Below are positions 1 to 5,822 of a DNA stretch of 5,929 bases, one piece after another. The notes under the pieces are model-generated. The model ran no database searches. It was not told where the DNA came from and was given only the letters and a program-made list of their open reading frames with translations. The position numbers and the translations under genes were made by a program. Every line of letters begins with the position of its first letter. The first letter of the stretch is position 1. The stretch is from an uncultured Spirochaetaceae bacterium (lineage in GTDB: Bacteria > Spirochaetota > Spirochaetia > Sphaerochaetales > Sphaerochaetaceae): the NCBI GenBank assembly GCA_944389985.1, contig CALXON010000079.1, forward strand, positions 1 to 5,929, given 5' to 3'.

Positions 1-2357
1 CTGATCTCCTTCTCTCATCAGCTGTCCTCTATCTTGATGACATGGGCATCAGGATGCCGGAAGGAATAAAGGCAGGGGGTTTCAATGATACCGATGACAA
101 CCTGAGACTCCGTACAAGTCTCAGCACTGTCAGACTTCCGACGGAGGAGATCTCCGCAAAGGCCCTTGAGCTTCTCTCATCATTCGTCAGGACGGGAGAG
201 GTGAGGACTCTCTCGATGAATACCTATCCTGTCATCAGGAATTCATGCGGCTGCCGTGGTCCTGTCTCTCCCGGGCGTCTCCGGGAAAGGCTTGGGCATG
301 AGGCCTTTGATGCTGCGATGGCTGTGATCAGAGCCATGGACACGGGTGATGATATTAACGCACCTCTCTCACGCTTCCTGCTTCTCTCAGGAGATTCCGA
401 GGCTCTGATGGATGCTGTCTCAGAGAGAGCTGACGCTGCAGTACTGTACAGGGCGATGGTCACGGAAGAGCGCCGTGCGGAGGTTGAGAGCAGGATCAGG
501 CTCAGAAGCATCGAGCACATCCTTGACAGCTTCCGCTCAGGTCTTCTTGCGGCTGTCTCGTATGAGAAGATTTCCCCGCTGATGGCCTCATTCTTTCCAT
601 CCCTCGGAATTGAGAAGGGCTTTCTGGTCCTGTATAAGGACAGACGCCATTCCGTACTGCGTGCCGGCTTCTCATCAGGAACCCTGTACTCGACTCCTGT
701 TGTCTTCTCCCGGGGAAGGCTCCTTCCGTCTTCCGCGGATGATGAGATCTCTTCAGGTATATACATCGTGGAACCGCTTTCCCACGGACGTGATGAGCTC
801 GGTTACCTTATCCTGGACGCCAGGAATGTCGAGAGCTATGTCGCGGAGAACCTCAGATCGGTCTTCTCCTCGGCCATGAAGAGCCTCGGGCTTCTTGAGG
901 ATGTCAGAAGCGCGAAGGAAGCTGCGGAGCGGAGTGAGCATGATGCTCTCACATTCTATTCCCGTGTTTCCGAGGAAGTGCTGCAGCCGCTTTCTGCAAT
1001 ACGGGAGCTCATATCGTCAGGCACTGAGGACAGGAAGGGTGTCCTGAAAGAGCTCGGGGAGGCTGAACACATACTCAGGCTCGCTCTCGGTGAGAGGATG
1101 GGCATGTCCACCGACAGCAGGATGATCTCCTTCAGCCTCATCATTGAGGATCTGTCCAATATGGGCTACATCGTCTCCTCCTCCCAGGAGCTTCCCGCAG
1201 TCAATACAGACAGGAAACTCCTTGTCGAGTTGATGTCTCTATTCCTTCCATATACGGCAGACAGGAAGCTGAAGGTATCATTCAGCGCAAGGAATGTCTC
1301 CATGACTGCAGATATCTCCGGTGCTGACAGTGAGAGCACTTCCATGCTTCTTGCCGGACGCATCGCACTTCTTCTCGGAATTGATCTTTCTCTCGGAAAC
1401 GACACAGTGGTCATCTCCATACCATATCCGGTTCTTGGAACAGCTGACGATGATGGCTCCATGGCAGAGGGAGAGGGTGTTCTGTTCCTCTCAGATGATC
1501 CTGATGTCATCATCCCAGATGTGATCCGGGACATCTGCTGTCAGAGCGGAGAGCCTTGTGCAATAGCATGGAGGGAGGGAAGTGCCGATCCGGGAGAGAT
1601 ACTCCGCCACAGCGGAAAGCCTCTGATCTGCTTCCTCTCACATGATGAGGCTGTCTCCGTCGAGGCCGCTGTCTACTCGGGCTCCTCCCTGATCGTGCTG
1701 GGTGACACAGAACTTCCCGAGAGCATGTCATCAGTACATGTCATAAGAGTAAATAGTGCCGAGGAGATATCCGGAACGGAAGGGGCCGGACTTGTCGTCA
1801 TTCCAGATGGAGATGCCGGCATGATCCGTTCTGTACGTTCCTTTGCAGGTTTCTCCTCCATCCCTGTCCTCGTGCTGAAAGATGATTTCTCAGAGAAGGA
1901 TGTGAAGTCTCTTCTCTCGTTGCCTTCCGTTCTTGTGATGAATCCTGCCATGCTTGAAGCTCCCGATGTGGTCTCCCGGATCATCTCTGTAATGAATGGA
2001 GGAGAACTTCTTCCTGTGTATACCGCGGCTTTTGTCAGGAAGTCTGTTGCGTATATGAACATGAAGGCATCCTCCACGCTTACAAGGTGGGAGATAGCTG
2101 ATGCTGTGGGGCTGAATGAGGATTACTTCACCCGAATATTCCACAGGGAGATGGGGATATCCCCATGGGAATATCTCGGCAGATACAGGATATGGAAGGC
2201 TGAGAATCTGCTTGTAACGACGAGAATGAGCATAAGCGCCGTCGCCGAGGCCTCTGGCTTTCAGGATCAGGCATACTTCAGCCGTGTTTTCAAGAAGATC
2301 AGGGGAGTGTCTCCCGCAAAGATCAGGAAACGCCAGCTTCCCGGCTCCCAGTGCTGA
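1..2357 (+). CDS. AraC-family hybrid regulator (LacI/PBP-like sensor, degenerate kinase and receiver, AraC DNA-binding domain), 5'-truncated
   Basis: The reading frame is open from the left edge (first whole codon at 3), so the ATG at 42 is probably internal. Positions 3-255 read as the C-terminal end of a LacI/periplasmic-binding-protein-like domain (VLYLDD, GIRMPEGIKAGGFND, then a conserved-looking LSTVRLPTEEIS) and close with SCGC at 243-254. A helical linker and a GAF-like stretch (LASFFPSLGIEKGFLVLYKD-like pattern, about 480-870) follow. At 969-1001 SEEVLQPLSAI resembles the histidine-kinase H-box with Glu in place of His. A degenerate ATPase-like region runs to about 1430, then a receiver-like fold to about 2005. 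The C-terminus (about 2040-2340) has two helix-turn-helix units, one with EIADAVGLNEDYFTRIFHRE and one with AVAEASGFQDQAYFSRVFKK, typical of AraC/XylS proteins. No membrane segment is visible. It probably controls the genes downstream. The AraC domain is near certain; the middle domains are inferred by eye. Confidence 0.9.
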   Translation, partial: DLLLSSAVLYLDDMGIRMPEGIKAGGFNDTDDNLRLRTSLSTVRLPTEEISAKALELLSSFVRTGEVRTLSMNTYPVIRNSCGCRGPVSPGRLRERLGHEAFDAAMAVIRAMDTGDDINAPLSRFLLLSGDSEALMDAVSERADAAVLYRAMVTEERRAEVESRIRLRSIEHILDSFRSGLLAAVSYEKISPLMASFFPSLGIEKGFLVLYKDRRHSVLRAGFSSGTLYSTPVVFSRGRLLPSSADDEISSGIYIVEPLSHGRDELGYLILDARNVESYVAENLRSVFSSAMKSLGLLEDVRSAKEAAERSEHDALTFYSRVSEEVLQPLSAIRELISSGTEDRKGVLKELGEAEHILRLALGERMGMSTDSRMISFSLIIEDLSNMGYIVSSSQELPAVNTDRKLLVELMSLFLPYTADRKLKVSFSARNVSMTADISGADSESTSMLLAGRIALLLGIDLSLGNDTVVISIPYPVLGTADDDGSMAEGEGVLFLSDDPDVIIPDVIRDICCQSGEPCAIAWREGSADPGEILRHSGKPLICFLSHDEAVSVEAAVYSGSSLIVLGDTELPESMSSVHVIRVNSAEEISGTEGAGLVVIPDGDAGMIRSVRSFAGFSSIPVLVLKDDFSEKDVKSLLSLPSVLVMNPAMLEAPDVVSRIISVMNGGELLPVYTAAFVRKSVAYMNMKASSTLTRWEIADAVGLNEDYFTRIFHREMGISPWEYLGRYRIWKAENLLVTTRMSISAVAEASGFQDQAYFSRVFKKIRGVSPAKIRKRQLPGSQC

Positions 2358-2364
2358 CGAATTG

Positions 2365-2383
2365 TTCTGAAAGTCGGCCAGAA
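2365..2383. promoter_or_regulatory. Possible activator site: inverted repeat TTCTG-N9-CAGAA
   Basis: A perfect 5-bp inverted repeat (2365-2369 and 2379-2383) lies just after the regulator stop codon. Its centre is about 45 bp upstream of the TATAAT at 2416, a position where activators commonly bind. The arms are short and could arise by chance, and AraC proteins often bind direct rather than inverted repeats. It has no T-run after it, so it is not a convincing terminator. Confidence 0.2.
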
Positions 2384-2415
2384 ATCTATATCATTATTCC
2401 GGATTGAGAGTGTAT

Positions 2416-2421
2416 TATAAT
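2416..2421 (+). promoter_or_regulatory. Putative -10 element (TATAAT) of the GH105 promoter
   Basis: An exact TATAAT stands 98 bp before the GH105 start codon in the AT-richer gap after the regulator gene. The expected -35 zone (about 2393-2398, attatt) does not resemble TTGACA, and no TGn extended -10 precedes the box. A promoter of this kind usually needs an activator, which fits the AraC-type gene immediately upstream. Transcription would start near 2428. The promoter assignment is inference from a consensus match. Confidence 0.45.
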
Positions 2422-2507
2422 AAGGAAAGTATATGTTCCAGAGGATGTCCGATCTGTGATTTCCAGTTACCGGAGCGTATTCTTCTGCCTGATGGCATGA
2501 AAATGAT

Positions 2508-2513
2508 AAGGAG
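2508..2513 (+). promoter_or_regulatory. Ribosome binding site AAGGAG for GH105
   Basis: AAGGAG sits six bases before the ATG at 2520. The next in-frame stop upstream is TGA at 2490, and no alternative ATG lies between, so this site fixes the start. Confidence 0.85.
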
Positions 2514-2519
2514 TGGCTG

Positions 2520-3716
2520 ATGCTTTTTGATCTCTATTTCAACCGGTATGCGAAGTGGTTCGCCGAGTATGACAGAAACACCTGGAACTATGAGGATGCG
2601 ATTGTCCTCATCGGTCTCAGAGAGCTCTATTCTGCGACGGGCGACAAGAAGTGGTGGGATGCCGTCAAGGCATTCATGGACAGGTACATCAATGAGGATG
2701 GCACCATCAGGCTCTATGACAGATCGGAGTACAATCTCGACAGGGTTCCCGGCGGAAGACCGCTCTTCGATCTTCTCAAGGAGACAGGGGAGGAGAAGTA
2801 CAGGAAGGCAATCGAGGAGCTTGCCGAGCAGATGAGGACCCAGCCAAGGGCAAAATGCGGAAGCTTCTGGCACAAGCAGATCTATCCTAATCAGGTGTGG
2901 CTCGACGGTCTCTACATGGGACTTCCGTTCTATACGCTCTATGCGAACCTCACAGGAGATGTCTCCATCTATGATGATGTCGTGAAGCAGTTCAGGAATG
3001 CACGCGAGCACATCTTCGACGAGGAGAAGAAGATCTACTACCATGCATGGGATGAGAGCATGTCGATCTTCTGGGCAGACAAGAAGACAGGTCTTTCCGC
3101 GAATTTCTGGTCCAGAGCGCTCGGCTGGTACCTAATGGCACTTGCAGATGTCTATGAGTACATGCCCGAGAGCAGGAAGGAGGACAGGGAGACAATAGCC
3201 GCTATCTGGAAGGAGGCCATGGACGGCATGCTTCTCTATCAGGATAAGGAGAGCGGCATGTTCTACCAGCTTACGGCTCTGAAGGGAACCGAGGGCAACT
3301 ATCTTGAGACAAGTTCGACGATGATGGTCTCATACAGCCTCTTCAAGGGAGCTCTTCTTGGTGTCTTCAATGACAGGCACTATGTGGAGTCCGCCATGGC
3401 TGCCCTTATCGGAACAGCTGTACAGAAGTTCACCTTCACAAACGGAAAGCTCTCCCTCGGAGGCATGTGCAAGGGTGCGGGTCTCGGTCCTGACGGAAAC
3501 TTCAAGAGAGACGGCAGTGTCGCGTACTACCTCGCAGAGGAGGTCGTCGCGGATGAGCAGAAGGGTACAGGTGTCTCCATGCTCGCATATGCCGAGTACA
3601 TCAAGGCTGCAAAGGCCGGACTGATCCCCGAAGGGTATCCGGAAGTCGAGCTATTCAAGAGGAGCTATGATCCGATCCTTCCGACAGATCCCGGATTCAA
3701 AGCGACAATGAACTGA
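2520..3716 (+). CDS. GH105 unsaturated rhamnogalacturonyl hydrolase (YteR/RhiN type), cytoplasmic
   Basis: This 398-residue protein matches the (alpha/alpha)6-barrel family GH105, which hydrates and removes the 4,5-unsaturated galacturonyl residue from oligosaccharides made by rhamnogalacturonan lyases (EC 3.2.1.172). Visible signatures are WNYEDA (22-27), NLD with Asp74, FWHK (117-120), QVWLDGLYMG (125-134) with Asp129, YYHAWDES (173-180) and FWSRALGWY (196-204). Against Bacillus YteR, whose active-site numbers I recall as Asp88, His132, Asp143, His189, Trp211, Arg213 and Trp217, every counterpart here sits exactly 14 lower (74, 118, 129, 175, 197, 199, 203), so the catalytic core appears intact and ungapped. 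No signal peptide is present, so it acts on imported oligosaccharides inside the cell. It follows the regulator by 162 bp and is followed by a hairpin. GH88 is the main alternative, but the YteR spacing favours GH105. The exact substrate, such as unsaturated GalA-Rha, is inferred. Confidence 0.92.
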   Translation: MLFDLYFNRYAKWFAEYDRNTWNYEDAIVLIGLRELYSATGDKKWWDAVKAFMDRYINEDGTIRLYDRSEYNLDRVPGGRPLFDLLKETGEEKYRKAIEELAEQMRTQPRAKCGSFWHKQIYPNQVWLDGLYMGLPFYTLYANLTGDVSIYDDVVKQFRNAREHIFDEEKKIYYHAWDESMSIFWADKKTGLSANFWSRALGWYLMALADVYEYMPESRKEDRETIAAIWKEAMDGMLLYQDKESGMFYQLTALKGTEGNYLETSSTMMVSYSLFKGALLGVFNDRHYVESAMAALIGTAVQKFTFTNGKLSLGGMCKGAGLGPDGNFKRDGSVAYYLAEEVVADEQKGTGVSMLAYAEYIKAAKAGLIPEGYPEVELFKRSYDPILPTDPGFKATMN

Positions 3717-3722
3717 AAACGG

Positions 3723-3746
3723 CAGGCTGCTGAGGCGGCCTGTTTT
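3723..3746 (+). terminator. Intrinsic terminator or attenuator after GH105
   Basis: An 8-bp stem (3723-3730 with 3735-3742, seven Watson-Crick pairs and one G-T) closes a TGAG tetraloop, and is followed by TTTT (3743-3746) and preceded by AAAA (3716-3719). It begins six bases after the GH105 stop codon. The T-run is short, so some readthrough into the dehydrogenase 34 bases further on is likely; the space between is too small for an obvious independent promoter. Confidence 0.7.
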
Positions 3747-3769
3747 AATGAAGAAATAACAGAATATAT

Positions 3770-3775
3770 GGAGGG
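3770..3775 (+). promoter_or_regulatory. Ribosome binding site GGAGGG deciding the dehydrogenase start
   Basis: GGAGGG lies four bases before the ATG at 3780. An in-frame ATG at 3768-3770 overlaps this site and has no good Shine-Dalgarno sequence of its own, and the protein read from 3780 begins MKAVYITEPGK, a normal MDR start. The upstream ATG is therefore rejected. Confidence 0.8.
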
Positions 3776-3779
3776 CTTT

Positions 3780-4823
3780 ATGAAAGCTGTATATATCACA
3801 GAGCCGGGAAAGGTCGAGATAAAGGAAATCCCGGCACCGGTAAGGAAGAAGGGAGAGGCTCTTCTCCGTGTTCTCCGCGTAGGAATCTGCGGCAGCGATC
3901 TCGGATCGTATCGCGGAACATTCGCATATTTCGATTACCCCAGGATCCCGGGACATGAGTTCAGCGCCGAGATCGTGGAGATTGATGATAATGAGTACGG
4001 CTTCAGGCCCGGAATGATCGTCACAGCCGATCCGTACTTCAACTGCGGCAAGTGCTACAGCTGCGAGCATGGACATGTGAACGCCTGCATGGACAACAAG
4101 ACGATGGGCTGTCAGATGGACGGAGCTCTCTGCGAGTACATCACGATGCCTGTCGAACGCCTCATTGACGGAAAGGGACTTTCTCCTGAGATCCTTGCGG
4201 CCATCGAGCCTATGTGCATCGGCTATCATGGAATGAAGCGCGCGAAGATACAGAAGGGTGACAACCTGCTTATATTCGGAGGCGGAACGATCGGTGTCAT
4301 GGCAGGAATAACCGCGAAGGCGATGGGTGCCAATGTCTATATCTCCGACATCCTTCCTGAGAAGCTCAAGCATGATGTGGAGTCATTCGGATTCGCAGGA
4401 TCTATCTGCAATGATTCTCCTGAGGCCCTGCTGGAAGGGGTGGAGCGCATCACGGGATCGAGAGTCGTGAACGGCAAGAAGGTCCTCAACGGATTTGATG
4501 TCACGGCAGAGGCTGTGGGTCTTCCGTCAACATTCCAGAACGCCATTGATGCCGTTGCTTTCGGCGGCCGTGTCGCCCTCATCGGTGTCAGCAAGAAGAA
4601 GCTCGATTTCGATTTCACGCAGATCCAGAAGAAGGAGATAGACATCTACGGAAGCCGCAATGCGATGAAGGAGGACTTCGAGGAGCTTGTCGATGCTGTT
4701 GTATCGGGAAAGATCGATCTTTCAAAGGTCATCTCGAAGATCTACCCGTTCGATGAGGCTGCTGAGGCTTTCAGCGCGTTCTCTTCCAGCCACGATATGC
4801 TGAAGGTTCTGATCAGTCTCTGA
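3780..4823 (+). CDS. Zinc-dependent MDR alcohol/sugar-acid dehydrogenase, LgoD-like
   Basis: This 347-residue protein is a medium-chain zinc dehydrogenase oxidising or reducing a hydroxyl of a polyol or sugar acid with NAD(H). Catalytic zinc ligands are Cys37 (GICGSD), His59-Glu60 (PGHE) and Glu143 (IEPM). The structural zinc lobe is complete with Cys89, Cys92, Cys95 and Cys103. The Rossmann motif is GGGTIG (167-172) and an Asp (190) ends the second strand, which favours NAD over NADP. YPRIPGHE and the late KKEIDIYGSRNAMKEDF resemble E. coli LgoD (L-galactonate 5-dehydrogenase, forming tagaturonate) as I remember it, rather than threonine or sorbitol dehydrogenase. In a pectin cluster, an aldonate/uronate substrate is plausible, but the exact substrate cannot be read from the sequence; other polyol dehydrogenases remain possible. 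The gene follows GH105 by 63 bp, with the hairpin between them. Confidence 0.88.
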   Translation: MKAVYITEPGKVEIKEIPAPVRKKGEALLRVLRVGICGSDLGSYRGTFAYFDYPRIPGHEFSAEIVEIDDNEYGFRPGMIVTADPYFNCGKCYSCEHGHVNACMDNKTMGCQMDGALCEYITMPVERLIDGKGLSPEILAAIEPMCIGYHGMKRAKIQKGDNLLIFGGGTIGVMAGITAKAMGANVYISDILPEKLKHDVESFGFAGSICNDSPEALLEGVERITGSRVVNGKKVLNGFDVTAEAVGLPSTFQNAIDAVAFGGRVALIGVSKKKLDFDFTQIQKKEIDIYGSRNAMKEDFEELVDAVVSGKIDLSKVISKIYPFDEAAEAFSAFSSSHDMLKVLISL

Positions 4824-4828
4824 TTTTT
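4811..4828 (+). terminator. Weak possible terminator overlapping the dehydrogenase stop
   Basis: ATCAG (4812-4816) can pair with CTGAT (4820-4824) around a three-base loop, and a T-run (4824-4828) follows. The stem is only five pairs, six with a G-T, and it includes the stop codon, so it may be weak or incidental. A promoter follows at once, which makes a boundary here plausible. Confidence 0.3.
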
Positions 4829-4838
4829 CAAATAACAT

Positions 4839-4869
4839 TTGACAAATCGGCATTATCGCTTACGATAAT
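4839..4869 (+). promoter_or_regulatory. Putative sigma70-type promoter of the DapA-family gene
   Basis: A consensus -35 TTGACA lies at 4839-4844. Candidate -10 boxes are TACGAT at 4861-4866 (16-bp spacer) or GATAAT at 4864-4869 (19-bp spacer); a perfect TATAAT at 4869-4874 is too far away (24 bp) to pair with this -35. The region is much more AT-rich than the flanking genes. The promoter divides the downstream pair from the dehydrogenase. Confidence 0.6.
4852..4869. promoter_or_regulatory. Inverted-repeat operator ATTATCG-CTTA-CGATAAT
   Basis: A perfect 7-bp inverted repeat with a 4-base centre covers the spacer and -10 region of the promoter above. A bound dimer would block RNA polymerase, so a repressor, for example of the GntR or LacI families, is the natural reading. 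The binding protein is not identified in the window, and no second copy was seen. Confidence 0.55.
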
Positions 4870-4888
4870 ATAATTAGTATTGAATTTA

Positions 4889-4895
4889 AGAGGTG
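4889..4895 (+). promoter_or_regulatory. Ribosome binding site AGAGGTG deciding the DapA-family start
   Basis: AGAGGTG ends three bases before the ATG at 4899. A GTG at 4893 in the same frame lies inside this site and would lengthen the protein by two residues; the ATG is preferred. Confidence 0.75.
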
Positions 4896-4898
4896 ATT

Positions 4899-5798
4899 AT
4901 GGATCGCAACTTTTTTTCCGGAATCGTACCACCTATCGCGGTTCCTGTTGATGAGAACGAGAATCTCAATGAGAAGAAGCTCAGAGAGCATGTTGATTTC
5001 GTCATAGATGGCGGGGTCAGCGGAATCCTCGCATTCGGCTCGAATGGTGAGTTCTACATGCAGGAGGAGGATGAGCAGGAGGAGATACTCTCCGTCATCA
5101 TGGATCAGGTGAAGGGAAGAGTTCCTGTCTATATGGGAATCGGTGCGATCCGGACAAAGAAGTGCATCCGCCTTGCCCATATGGGCATGAAGCATGGGGT
5201 CAAAGGCATATCCATACTTCAGCCTATGTTCCTGAAGCCCTCAGCTGACGAGCTCTACACTCACTTTGCCACCATCGCCGACAGCCTTGATGGCACTCCG
5301 ATGATCCTCTACAACAATCCTGGACGTACCGGCTACGGTATTCCTCAGGATGTCGTCGAGCGTCTGGCACATGAGAAGGAGAACGTCATCGGAATGAAGG
5401 ACAGCTCCGGAGACATGACTCAGACAGAGGAGTTCATCAGACGCAACCGCGATGTGGACTTCCGCGTAATGTGCGGAAAGGACACCCTCATCTTCTCCGG
5501 TCTCGCTGTCGGAGCTGTGGGTGCTGTCTGCTGCACTGCGAATTTCGTTCCGGAGCTTGTCTGCTCCATCTACGACAAGTTCAGGGCAGGAGATGTAAAG
5601 GGCGCTCTTGAGGCTCAGTTCGTCCTCAATCCGATCAGGCTGCAGATGGACAAGTCATCGTTCCCTGTGGCCACAAAGGATATGGCGAACCTTGTGGGCC
5701 GTGGTCTCGGAGCTCCGTATCTTCCGTCAAAACCATCGACGGAGTCACAGCTGGAAGGACTCAGGAACGTCCTTGAGAAATACGGATATTTGAAATAA
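4899..5798 (+). CDS. DapA/N-acetylneuraminate-lyase superfamily aldolase or dehydratase, probably sugar-acid specific
   Basis: This 299-residue class I (Schiff-base) TIM-barrel protein is of standard family length. The carbonyl-binding loop is GSNGE (47-51), the conserved Tyr is in LYNNPGRTG (Tyr138, Arg143), and the Schiff-base Lys is Lys167 in IGMKDSSGD. GAVGAVCCTANFVPE (205-219) matches the late barrel strand. Compared with true dihydrodipicolinate synthase, GTTGE has become GSNGE and the PYY motif that carries the proton-relay Tyr107 reads PMF (109-111), which argues against a lysine-pathway role; Arg143, usually a substrate carboxylate contact in DapA, is kept. With GH105, an LgoD-like dehydrogenase and a GarR-like reductase around it, cleavage or dehydration of a 2-keto-3-deoxy sugar acid to pyruvate plus an aldehyde is plausible. 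It has its own promoter and operator and lies 24 bp before the reductase, so they probably share a transcript. The family is firm; the substrate is inferred. Confidence 0.88.
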   Translation: MDRNFFSGIVPPIAVPVDENENLNEKKLREHVDFVIDGGVSGILAFGSNGEFYMQEEDEQEEILSVIMDQVKGRVPVYMGIGAIRTKKCIRLAHMGMKHGVKGISILQPMFLKPSADELYTHFATIADSLDGTPMILYNNPGRTGYGIPQDVVERLAHEKENVIGMKDSSGDMTQTEEFIRRNRDVDFRVMCGKDTLIFSGLAVGAVGAVCCTANFVPELVCSIYDKFRAGDVKGALEAQFVLNPIRLQMDKSSFPVATKDMANLVGRGLGAPYLPSKPSTESQLEGLRNVLEKYGYLK

Positions 5799-5822
5799 AT
5801 CCCTTGCAGGAGGAATACTGAT

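Noticed and set aside
1166..2144. Several antisense open frames opposite the regulator gene
   Set aside because: They are Ser/Arg-rich products of complementary codon bias and overlap one another in different frames; the sense frame is continuous from the window edge to the AraC domain.
2433..2459. Eight-codon leader-like ORF (MFQRMSDL) preceded by AAGGAA
   Set aside because: Its ribosome site would lie at or upstream of the transcript start expected from the TATAAT at 2416-2421, so it could not be translated from that promoter, and it contains no run of regulatory codons.
2410..2520. Short open frame from a GTG, containing CSRGCPIC, ending in TGATG that overlaps the GH105 start
   Set aside because: It has no Shine-Dalgarno site or ATG near its beginning, would start inside the promoter's -10 region, and at 36 codons could easily be open by chance. 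The stop-start overlap is noted but not enough.
2415..3044. Antisense open frame of 209 codons opposite the GH105 5' half
   Set aside because: It is a shadow of the strong GH105 gene, has no recognisable domain, and would run through the intergenic promoter region.
3651..4373. Antisense open frame of 240 codons opposite the dehydrogenase 5' half
   Set aside because: The opposite strand encodes a complete zinc dehydrogenase with every metal ligand in place, while the antisense product has no family signature.
4911..4917. Run of seven T within the first codons of the DapA-family gene, a possible slippage site
   Set aside because: One run of seven near the start is not enough to claim phase variation; the frame reads correctly as is.
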